From Pezicula radicicola (taxonomy: Eukaryota; Ascomycota; Leotiomycetes; Helotiales; Dermateaceae): DNA of 64,000 nt. The notes below the pieces were generated by a model. That model was not told where the DNA came from and did no database searches. It saw nothing but the letters and a program-made list of their open reading frames with translations. The translations under genes and the position numbers were made by a program. Of this stretch, positions 36,600 through 45,907 are shown one piece after another. Each line of letters opens with the position of its first letter. Positions within the stretch are counted from its first letter, which is position 1. The DNA lies in the NCBI GenBank assembly GCA_003008705.1, contig PDUO01000016.1, positions 683,975 to 747,974 of the forward strand, given 5' to 3'.

Positions 36600-38164
36600 T
36601 CAACCGCTACCACTTCCCTCCGTGCCATCTGCTAAGCGCTCTCGCTGAACCATAACACGTTCGTTGCAGATATCGATGAACATCTCAAACTTCTGGATCA
36701 TTTTGTCCTTCTCTCTCAATTGGTGCTTCAATTCCTCAACCTCGGTCTTCCACTGCTCTTTAACCTTCTCTACCTCAGATTGTGCGTTTGCAACCTCGGT
36801 TCTCAACTCTGCTCGTAGCTTCTCCTCGAAGGTCATGGGTGGCTTTTTGTAGAATGTGGGTAAGGCGTCAGTAGCGGATGCTTCGACACGAGAAGGATCC
36901 CGCTTGATAGCAGCACGGGCATTGTAGATATCTCTTGGCAGAAACTTTACATTGGGGTTTTCAGCATGGAGGATCTCGAGGGTCTCTTTGACGGAAACAC
37001 CTTTTTCTCAAGATTAGTGACAATAAATTTTGAATATAAGTAGATAGAAGACCTACCATTTTCTTCAAGAGCCTTGACAGCAGCAATCGCCTTAGCATCC
37101 AACTTTCTCGCTCCAGGATGCTCAGTTGGACTCTCACTCGGAGGGTGGTTGTGTGTCAAATGTTCACCATCGATGCGTCCTCTCAGTAGCCAGGCAGTTT
37201 TTCCCTCAAGACCAAACACTCCAAACTCACAGCCACACTTTCGAGACTTGGTCTTTCGTTGCCGCTGTTCACCTGGGACTTTCTCCTTATTAATACCACC
37301 ACGATCACATATCAGAAACACCTTCTTCAGACCTCTATTGTCACGCTTGGACCTGCCGATGACGAATGCATAACCATGAGATAGAGCATGTGCTTGTGCA
37401 GCTGCAAATAGGGCGTCGAAAGTAGGATAACTACCTCCAGGTGGTGGAGATAACATCTCTGATGATGCGACTGGGGGTAGATAGCCAGTATTGTCGTGTT
37501 CGGCACCTGGTGAGTTGTCTGCCAGCTGCGGATCAATCATAGACATATCTTGTGTGGTGTTTCCAGGAGATGAATCTGGGAGTTGTGATTGCATGGTTCC
37601 GGGGGTCGAGTTCGCGGGGGATGCGTTCATCGAAGGTCTCCGAGGTTGTCCAAGAGGACCACCTTGAGCTGGTGAGCCATTCATAGACTGTCTTTGGGAG
37701 CCAATGCTCTGGTTCTGAATAGCTGGAGAGCCGTTGAGAGACTGTCTCTGAGTTCCAATATTTTGCACAGCATCAATGAGACCATTGTGCTGGTTGCCCA
37801 TATGGATGCTGGTGCCAAGAGGTGGAGGTCGACGTTGTGGTGTTGCGCTACTTCCCGCAGGATTTGGCTGGCTCAAGGCGCCTTGAGCGATCTGCTGCTC
37901 TGCAGTAACGCGAGTGGCTCCATTCTGGACGGAAGTGACTGGCGTGGTGTTGTAGGGAGTCGAGTAGGGGCTTTGGTGTTGTGCATTGGGATTCGGGCGT
38001 TGCTGTTGCTGCTGCTGCTGTGGGGGAGGGCGAGAGTAGGCAGTGGCACGTTGTTGAGAGGGTGAAGGATTGGGTACATTCGGGTTCACCTGGAAGACGT
38101 GTCGTGAGGGAGCCTGCTGTTGTGCGTAGGATGCGCGGGCGTTGTCCTGCGGAGTGAGGGACAT
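36600..38164 (-). CDS. FAR1-type zinc-cluster DNA-binding domain protein
   Basis: Two exons, 37057-38164 and 36600-37000, encode 502 residues. The first 230 residues are Gln/Pro/Ser/Asn-rich, with a run of seven Gln (near 38003-38023) and repeated SLNGSPA/SMNGSPA units. Residues about 245-350 match the FAR1 / WRKY-GCM1-like fold: FDALFAAAQAHALSHGYAFVIGR, the Cys in FLICDRGG, KSRKCGCEF and the paired His of HLTHNHPP. The C-terminus (about 425-490) is a predicted coiled coil. No transposase catalytic domain is present, so this is a stand-alone protein, probably a nuclear regulator. Its targets are unknown. The 56 bp intron and the long intact frame argue that it is functional. Confidence 0.77.
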
Positions 38165-38493
38165 ATTGATAGTCGATTTGGCCGCCGATGATGATGTTGG
38201 GGTGTGTGTATAATGCCGTCGAGTGGTGATTTTCAGAAGTGGAGTGTCTCAATTGATTGCGAAGGCCAAAGTAGTTCAGGAGCCGAGAGGGACAGGGGTC
38301 ATGTGCTACGGAGCACTGAACCAGGCGAGCTAGGCTAGGGCACTTGCGACAGCCTCACCTTACTTCAGACTTCACCTTACTTCACCTTACCTCTCGAGAT
38401 TCACTACCTCCCTACACACAACACCAAAGGCCAGAATTATCAATCAACACCTTATGGCGTATGCCCAGATGCCTCCGTAAACCCAGCTTCACA
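38165..38493. promoter_or_regulatory. Divergent promoter region, FAR1-type gene / MFS transporter
   Basis: These 329 bp lie between two divergent start codons. Three close copies of tcaccttac occur at about 38355-38391, just upstream of the transporter. They could be sites for a common activator, but this is a guess. Confidence 0.45.
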
Positions 38494-40408
38494 ATGGCTT
38501 CAAGCAGCACCGAATACAAGAGCCTTCCTAGACCATCAGACGAACTAAGTCGCGATCGTGACGTATCTTCTCCCAACTCAACATCTACCTCCAATGCACA
38601 ATTAACCCCCGAGTCGGAATCCGATGACTCGGACTTCGATATAGATGCAAACAGTTTCAAGTTAGTGTCCAGGAGACGAGAAACCGAGAAGGGAGTTCTC
38701 CGAGACGAAGACTATGATAACGAGGGCAATGAGGGAAAATACACGAGCAGTGGTCGTCGCAGAGCGAGCATCTCGACAGTGCAATCATACCAACTATACA
38801 CCCCAGATGAAGAGAGAGCTGTTATCCGCAAGTTCGATAGGAGATTGGTCTTATTTGTTGCATTGCTCTACATGCTGAGCTTCCTCGATAGGTCGAGTTA
38901 GTCCACCTGTCTGGCCCACCATAAAATAAATGTTGCTAATAAAATTAGACATCGGGAATGCAAAAATAGCAGGGCTTGCACGGGACCTCGACCTGAACTC
39001 GTCGAGATATGAATGGGTTCTCACTGTCTTTTACATTGCATATATCACTTTCGAATGGATGAGCGTCCTCTGGAAGATCGTACCACCACATATATACGTC
39101 GCAGCTATTGTCCTTTCCTGGGGAGTTATAGCATCCCTGCAGTACGTATGGGGAACACTTTCATTCCTATTCGGGAGTATTTTAAGAGGAGTTCCTCTTG
39201 AGACATCCCCTTTCAAGCCGTTTTCTCTCGAGACCTGTCTCGAGAGCAACAACTCCAAATCCGCTATAGAAGAAGTAATTGCTAACTCCCCGTTTACGAA
39301 CAGATCATGTGCTACGTCTTTCGCCGGATTACTAGTACTGCGGTTTCTGTTGGGCATTGGCGAAGCTGGATTTACCGGCATACCATTCTACTTGTCTTTC
39401 TTCTTCAAACGCGAGGAACTGGCTCTCAGAACCGGCTTCTTCATATCTGCAGCTCCCTTAGCAACAACATTTGCGAGCACCTTGGCATGGGCGATCATCA
39501 AGGTTGGTGAACACTCTCCGATCGCGGCATGGCGTCTCCTCTTCCTTGTGGAAGGCTTTCCCAGTGTCTTGATTGCTGTTATTGCCTGGAATATAATTCC
39601 TGATGGTCCTGGAAGCGCCAAGTACCTTACCAAGCGCGAGAAGAAAGTAGCACGACTCAGGTTGCGCAAGGAGAAAAATCCCAACGAAGCAAGTCAAAAG
39701 GGCCTCAAATTCCGCGAAGTGCTAGAGACCATTATGGATCCAAAAAGCTACCTCACCGCGTTCATGTTTTTCTGTACTAACATGGCATTCGCGTCTATGC
39801 CTGTCTTCCTCCCCACCATAATCCACGAAATGGGCCACTCGGTTCTTGTCTCTCAAGCCCTCTCCGCTCCACCCTTTCTGGCATCATTTATCGCCGTCAT
39901 AATTACCGCCTGGTTGTCTGACCGAATGCAAAACCGAAGTCTTTTCGTGTGTTTTCATGCTTTCCTTTCTGCGTTCGGTTATGCTTTTATAGCTGTAGCT
40001 GGAGCCCAAGGTTGGGGAACCTGGTGGCGCTACGCTGGGATATATCCTGCTGCCATAGGCTTTTTCAGCGTTATAACTATCATTATAACGTGGACGATCA
40101 ACAATCAAGAAAGTGAGTCCAAACAAGGTGTTGGCTTCGCTATTCTACAGATAATTGGTCAGTGTGGGCCCTTAGTTGGAGTTGAGTTATATCCCCAGAA
40201 AGATGCACCGCTGTATACAAAAGGCATGTCAATATGTTCTGGGGCAATGCTGCTTGTTGTTGTTCTTGCTCTCATCTTGCGGCTTTACTTGGCCAAAAAG
40301 AACAAAAGTGCTGAAGCATATGGACTTGTTGGCGATGAAGAAGGGAATTCCTTGGTTTCTGGGCAGACGCTGAAGAGAAATTCGGCTCCGTTCAGATATA
40401 TGCTCTGA
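38494..40408 (+). CDS. MFS transporter, DAL5/anion:cation symporter family
   Basis: This secondary transporter probably imports a small organic anion or vitamin-like acid (the family carries allantoate, nicotinate, pantothenate and similar). Three exons, 38494-38896, 38949-39141 and 39304-40408, give 566 residues. A Ser/Asp-rich cytoplasmic N-terminus of about 110 residues precedes twelve membrane helices. Family marks are YMLSFLDRSNIGNAKIAGL across intron 1, the FAGLLVLRFLLGIGEAGF helix and GWRAW-like AAWRLLFLVEGFPSVL. The second intron (162 bp) has no stop codon and a length divisible by three, so an unspliced reading stays open. Splicing restores the usual SLQSCATSFAGLLVLR continuity. I chose the ATG at 38494; one at 38458-38467 could also serve. 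Confidence 0.9.
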
Positions 40409-40828
40409 TATGCAGCATGTAAGGAGAACCGATATGCGCAAATTACTCGACTAATGAAGACTGTTATCTTTTCAAATACCCCTAGTCTTTTGAACGGCTC
40501 AACGGAATCACTTAGAGAATTTTTTTTTGAGCCTGCATTTTAGTCTGTTATACCTTTTATGCCTTTAAGCCCGTACCCGAAAGAAGTTCGCTCGTGCGAA
40601 CTACGTTGATAATCCAGTTTTCAATGGCAAGACAACCGAGGAGGTTTTAGATCTCGATGGCACCTGTATATCCAGAGAATAAGTGAAAGTTCTCAAATCA
40701 CTTTCACTGTTTCTGGTCCATTTACACAGCTTCACAACGCGGCTTTCAACTCGTTCAAAAAATAGGTAAGCACCAAGCTTTCTATGTGTATATTAACTCA
40801 TAGCATGTGAATAGTGACACGTTATAAT
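40409..40828. other. Convergent intergenic region
   Basis: These 420 bp hold the facing 3' ends of the DAL5-type transporter and the PhyH dioxygenase. A T8 run occurs at 40520-40527. Nothing else is recognised. Confidence 0.5.
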
Positions 40829-41950
40829 CTAAGCAGGATCTACATCTTCGTTAGGCGCATCATAATCAAAGTCGTCTTGCAACAAAAACGAAGGGTCTCT
40901 CATGTCCACCATTCCACAATTTGGTGAGCTAATTTTGTATCCCAACATAGCCTGTAATTCCGGGGAGAAAGTCTTTGCTACCTCTGGTGGATATTCAACG
41001 AGCGTTGCGAATTCCTGACGTAAAGTACCCTTGCACATGAACATGGCATATATAAGGCGGTTCTGATCTTTGGAGTTATTTGTGGATCCGCTAGAAGCCG
41101 TTTATTTAGTAACGTATCAATAAATATATCGATTGGTACGTTATATGAAGACTTACCCATGATACATAGAAGCGAACATAAAAGCAGCCTCACCAACCTC
41201 CATCTCAGCATAAATGGCCTCATCAGGATGCGGTCCACGATCATCACCCCAAAGATGACTACCCGGAACCATCCTCGTAGCACCATTTTCAACCGTCGTT
41301 CTAATTCCAGGTACGAAAAGTCCAAAACTGTCATCTCGACCTGTTGTCCAACCCGTTCTCGTTGCATCTGTATGTCGCGTATGATACATCTTATCATCAC
41401 GGTGTAGACGTTGTCCTTCGGCACCTGGTCGGACATCGATTCCCAAAGCTGCGCTTAAGAGTGGTCGCGAGGTGTAATGGTAGCATTTTTGATCGTACCA
41501 TGTTGGATCTGTTGAGGAGAGGAAGTACTGGGCTAGTTCCTGTTAATTGGATTGAGCTATTAGTAAGTGCATGATTTGTGTAACCTTTCCTTTCTTTGCC
41601 GACGTACCTGGTAGAGAGGATGCATGAAGAACTTCTCACGGCAGGTTTTGCTCCGCCATAAGAGCCTATTGCATCTGCGTGTCTCGGGCGGGAATAATTT
41701 TCCCTAAAGTTCTATTAGCTTGGACGTTTCACAGATGATGTAGGTAGGTTCTCTATTCGTTTTCACTTGCCTTCCAAGGTTTATCTGCATCTAGCCAAGG
41801 CTTGACTTCAGCATTTGCTTGCTCAACTGTCTCAACAGTGACATAGTTGGAACAAATACATCCGCCATCTCTTATAATAGCATCTATGAAATCTTCAATT
41901 GGTGCATCAACAGGAAGACGCTTCAATACTGGTTTGATAATGGGTGCCAT
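40829..41950 (-). CDS. Phytanoyl-CoA dioxygenase (PhyH) family protein
   Basis: PhyH proteins are Fe(II)/2-oxoglutarate-dependent oxygenases, and fungal members often work in secondary metabolism. Four exons, 41771-41950, 41608-41703, 41157-41539 and 40829-41090, encode 306 residues. The iron-binding HxD is in LHRDDKMYH (His about residue 138) and the distal His in MVPGSHLWGDD, followed by GEAAFMFASMYHGGG. PWKGKLFPPETRR is restored only if intron 1 (41704-41770) starts with GC (AAG followed by GCAAGT). There is no signal peptide. It shares a 426 bp promoter with the divergent aminotransferase, suggesting co-regulation. The substrate is unknown; phytanoyl-CoA itself is unlikely because the protein is of the fungal accessory type. 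Confidence 0.88.
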
Positions 41951-42376
41951 TTTTTAGGAAGGGCCTTTCGACTGTATCCTGGATCTTGATGATTTTCTAT
42001 TACATTGTCGTACAGACTGCAGTTCAATATATAGAAATCGTGTACCCCAACAAACCTTGATAGCTGTAGCTACTAAAGCTACTCAGTTGCGCGGTCTCAC
42101 TGATAAGCATTACGGGTATCGACGGGATTGTTGAAGACTAGCAGGTGTCGGCGTGCCTTTCACCAAACCTTCTGTAGAAATGGTACACACTAGTACCGCC
42201 CACTTTCGGTATCAGTTGCTTGTACCTCTCAGGATGATCCGCATCTTTGTTGGTAGTTCTTGGCGCTATTGTTGAGATATTGGGGTGAAGAGTACATGTA
42301 TATATATCTCGAAGGCTTGGAGCATTCCTTTGCGTGTTTATTGAGACAGAAAAATAATTTTAAAAGAAAAACTAAA
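41951..42376. promoter_or_regulatory. Bidirectional promoter, PhyH dioxygenase / aminotransferase
   Basis: These 426 bp drive two divergent genes. A TATA-like box for the dioxygenase lies at 42028-42033 (about 80 bp before its ATG). One for the aminotransferase lies at 42299-42307 (about 70 bp before its ATG). An inverted repeat TACCG-N8-CGGTA sits between them at 42194-42211. The layout suggests joint control of both genes. Confidence 0.6.
42194..42211. promoter_or_regulatory. TACCG-N8-CGGTA inverted repeat, candidate zinc-cluster factor site
   Basis: Perfect 5-base arms flank an 8-base spacer between the two TATA-like boxes of the divergent promoter. Zn2Cys6 proteins commonly bind paired CGG/CCG triplets with fixed spacing. 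One such factor is encoded about 3.7 kb away. Binding is inferred. Confidence 0.4.
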
Positions 42377-43862
42377 ATGCCTTCCGTGACGTCGAAATCC
42401 GAGAGCATAGAAGCTACTCTCAAAAGTGCCCATGAAAGTTATGCAAAAGCAAATATAGAGAGCCAGAAAATATACACGGAGTCGTGCTTACATTTGCCAG
42501 GAGGTAATAAGCACTCTATAACTTTGTATTGTACAATGTAGCATTAGCTTCAATGAATTTGCGGGACGGTTGATGCAACAATCAGCTCAAATAACCATAC
42601 TTTCCTACGCGTCTCAACCAGATGCTTTTCCTTTTCCTCTTTTCAGAAACTTAAGCTGACGGCTTGAAGGTACAACTCGAAATGTGATCCATTTCCAGCC
42701 CTTTCCTTTGATCCTTGCCACTGGCAAGGGATCTTATCTCACAGACGTCGATGACCACGGGTACTTGGATTTATGCGGAGAATATAGCGCTGGCATGTTC
42801 GGCCATTCTCATCCTATTGTAACCAAGGCAATGCAAAATGCCATTAGCAGTGGATTTGCCTTGGGTGGTGTCAACCGTTTTGAAGGACGTCTAGCACAAC
42901 TTTTCTGCTCTCGCTTCTCCAGTATTGACAAGATCAGATTCTCGAATTCTGGAACAGAAGCAAACATGACTGCTCTAGCTCTTGTTAAAGCTTATACTGA
43001 GCGAGACACTATCATTGTCTTCAAGGGAGGGTATCATGGAGGTCTGGCGGCATTTGGAAAGGTGGAAGGGAAGACAATGAATGCGCCGCATAAGTTCGTT
43101 GTGGCTCCATACAATGATGTTGAGGGTATGAGTGCTACTGTCAACAAGCACAAGGACGACTTGGCATGTATTTTCGTGGAGCTCATGCAAGGATCGTCTG
43201 GATGCCTGCCCGCCAATTTGGAGTTTATCAAGGCTGTTCGGGCTAAGGCAACAGAGGTTGGTGCTGTGCTGATGTTTGACGAAGTGATGACAAGTCGAAT
43301 GTCGACTGGAGGATTGCAGACTTTGCTTGGAGTGTATCCCGACATGACGACATTGGGAAAGTATTTTGGCGGAGGCGGACAGAACTTTGGAGCGTTCGGA
43401 GGATCGGAGGAGATAATGAGCATTCTGGATCCAGGTCACCCCAAAGGAATTTATCACAGTGGAACCTATAACAACAACGCTACTACTATGGCTGCAGCAG
43501 TCGCAGTGCTCGAGGAAGTATGGACCGAAGATGGAGCCAGAGAGCTGTACGCCACCGGAGAGTGGTTGCAAAAAGAGCTTCGACGAGTGTCCAAGGAAGC
43601 TGGATCCCTTCTTCAAGTAACTGGAGTCGGAAGTCTATTATGTTTGCATTTCAGCAAGAAAGAGGTGCGCTTGGCCGCCGACGTGATTGATGGTGATAAG
43701 AATTTGAAAGAGCTCTTCTTTTTTGATGTGCTCAGGAAGGGCTTTTTCTTCTCGCATCGACTCATGATTAGCTTAATGACGGTTACAACGAAAGACGAGC
43801 TTCAAAGTTTTGTTTGTGCTGTGAGTGAGTTCTTGGAGGAGAGAAAGGAACTTGTCTGTTGA
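42377..43862 (+). CDS. Class-III PLP aminotransferase, glutamate-1-semialdehyde aminomutase-like
   Basis: This is a fold-type I PLP enzyme. Two exons, 42377-42503 and 42670-43862, encode 439 residues. Marks are LHLPGG/GTTRN across the intron, FGHSHPIV, FSNSGTEANMTALALVKAYT (cofactor phosphate contact), FKGGYHGG, FVELMQGSSG, LMFDEVMTSR (Asp contacting the pyridine nitrogen) and TTLGKYFGGG, whose Lys (about residue 272) should bind PLP. The family includes glutamate-1-semialdehyde 2,1-aminomutase, but fungi do not make tetrapyrroles by that route, so the real reaction is probably an amino transfer or migration on another amino or keto acid. It pairs divergently with the PhyH gene. The stop is 97 bp from that of the convergent RTA1 gene. 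Confidence 0.9.
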
Positions 43863-43958
43863 AATATTTAGTATCCAAGAATTTAATGACAGAATCGAAA
43901 GAAGTGTCTCAAGTGATGTTCTCTACACCCAAAATGAAGAACATTGGCTGATTAAAGC

Positions 43959-44899
43959 TCATGCCATTTCCGAATCCGCTGTAGGGGGTGAGCTCTTTGG
44001 CTCATCAGCCACAACTTGCTCCCCAATACTTTGCTGCTTGTCAGCTCTTGCTTGTGCAAGTAGCTTGCCAGGATTGAAGATATTTAAGATAACCACAGCC
44101 AAGACCATGATGGCGGCATCCAAACCAATTACAAATCTCTCATGAGTATTCAGGTAGCCTGTCCAGCCCTGCAGTAACTCAACGCTCCTATATATACCTC
44201 GCGTAACCATACAAGTGATCGAAATTTGCATTGCAACAGCTAGCAATCTCAGAGGCTTACTCTGCAGGAGTTCTTTCCAGCCTCGAAGAAAGACAATGCT
44301 CATGAGGACAGTGAATGTCAGAGTCGATGCCAGCTGGAAGAGAATTCCAGCAACCATGGTATATGTTCCTGGCTCCATGTCTCCGCCAGCATCATTGGCT
44401 GCACCTGCTAAGCCTCCACCAACAGCTTGCATAGTCAATGAGACTGTGTCTACAACGAAGCATGCTAGAAGACATAGCTTCGGCGGGAAAGGGGATGTGT
44501 GTGGTCCAAGGATCGGTATCATCTTGAAGAGGATCACATAAATTCCTGCAGTGGTCCATGCCGGTGCTGTTGATAAGTTAGCCGGGAAATAGTGCGGCAA
44601 ATAGTAGGACAGAAGAAGGCAGGTTACTTGCCCATAATCAAAAGTGCGATCTGCATGTCAAAATATACAAAAGAGTAGACACATGTATGAGCTGCAGTTC
44701 GCGCTATAAAGCCCAGACCTTCTGCGAATGAGCCAATAACCACAAAAGCCAGCCATGGCGTCCGATATCGAAATGCTTGGAAGGCATGAATAACTGACGA
44801 GAGGAAGAAGAGAACGACGAAAACGATGCCAGCGGCCAAAGAGGGCCGATAACCATATGCACCGGGAAACCGCGAGTCGTATGCTACACAGCTAGACAT
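43959..44899 (-). CDS. RTA1-family seven-helix membrane protein
   Basis: RTA1/Rsb1-type proteins are fungal membrane proteins linked to resistance to toxic lipids and drugs, and are described as lipid-translocating exporters. Two exons, 44632-44899 and 43959-44566, encode 291 residues with about seven hydrophobic segments. Family features include the N-terminal YGYRPSLAAGIVFVVLF, FAEGLGFIAR and, after the intron, APAWTTAGIYVILFKMI, then FVVDTVSLTMQAVGGG and RGIYRSVELLQG. The intron (44567-44631) has a GC donor (GGCAAGT) and a CTAAC branch. Splicing there gives LLIMAPAWTTAG, the expected helix. It sits convergent to the aminotransferase and divergent from the Zn2Cys6 regulator, so it may export or give tolerance to the cluster product. 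Confidence 0.92.
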
Positions 44900-45907
44900 T
44901 TTGGCTACAGGTACGAAAGAGGCTAAAAACAGAGGAATTGGTTCTGACTAATACAGAAGAATGACTCTCCAACAACAAAAGCTCAACGTTGGGACAGAGC
45001 GATGAGAAGAGCGATGGCTCTATTAGACTATTCGCTCCTATCTTGCTTGGAATCAGGAGATGGGGCTATTCCACGGTGACGATAATAATAGAAGAGTGCG
45101 ATCCTTCGCAGTCATCTTCCGTCGCAACGGTCAATTTGAGGCACTGATGGCTTACCTTACATGACATTACATTGTTGTTGGCGGCCCACAATGGAAGGCA
45201 TTCTCGGCTTCCGCTTGGTCTGGCTCCCCTGTAGCATCATGATGCCTCGTTTTGGGTTAGTCGGTCTGAAATGGAATCAGCTTGAACGAGCGCCTCTCTT
45301 GACATTCTTTGGGTTTCCCTTGAACTCAGCTGAGGGTCAAGGCAAGTTTGATGTGAGAGTATAGCTACAAAGATGAGTGAGAAGGAGAAGTGTACAGTAC
45401 AGTACGAAGTAAGTGTAAATACAGCACAGCTTGTCGTGATACTAACGCACCAATGTGTATGTAGTGATTTTGCTCTTGCCAAGCTTCCTTTTTCGGCACT
45501 CGCTCAACTGGTAGAGTATCCATTGCAGATGCACCAGCCATTGTTAATGACACCCGTGCCCCCCGCAAACAACCCCCAAAACCGTCCCTGTTGTTCCTCT
45601 CCACCACTCCACATCTCTCCATCTCTCCATCTCTCCATCTCTCCATCTCTCCATCTCTCCATCTCTCCATCTCTCCATCTCTCCATCTCTCCATCTCTCC
45701 ATCTCTNCATCTCTCCATCTCTCCATCTCTCCATCTCTCCATCTCTCCATCTCTCCATCTCTCCATCTCTCCATCTCTCCATCTCTCCATCTCTCCATCT
45801 CTCCATGCACAATACAGTACAATACTCGAACCGTCAGCCCTACCTTCAAATACCTGGATTTATCACGTTATTACCACTCACTATGCCATCCGATCCAGTA
45901 TACCGCC
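44900..45907. promoter_or_regulatory. Divergent promoter region, RTA1 gene / Zn2Cys6 regulator
   Basis: These 1,008 bp lie between two divergent start codons. They contain CCG-N6-CGG at 45119-45130, a candidate zinc-cluster site, tandem gtacagtac near 45390-45403, and the 24-unit minisatellite at 45613-45804, which ends about 100 bp before the regulator ATG. Confidence 0.5.
45613..45804. repeat. Minisatellite, 24 x 8 bp (atctctcc)
   Basis: There are 24 contiguous copies of atctctcc, all identical except unit 12, which has an N at 45707. The array is a pure pyrimidine/purine strand-asymmetric tract apart from one A per unit. It lies in the promoter or leader of the Zn2Cys6 gene. All reading frames through it stay open and encode periodic peptides, which I regard as artefacts. 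Copy number may be wrong in the assembly. Confidence 0.97.

Noticed and set aside
42377..43862. Annotating the PLP enzyme as a true glutamate-1-semialdehyde aminomutase
   Set aside because: Fungi make 5-aminolevulinate from glycine and succinyl-CoA, so the family name does not define the reaction here.
45502..45517. tRNA D-arm-like string gctcaactggtagagt
   Set aside because: No pairing anticodon stem, T-loop or acceptor stem follows, so it is coincidence or an unrecognisable relic.
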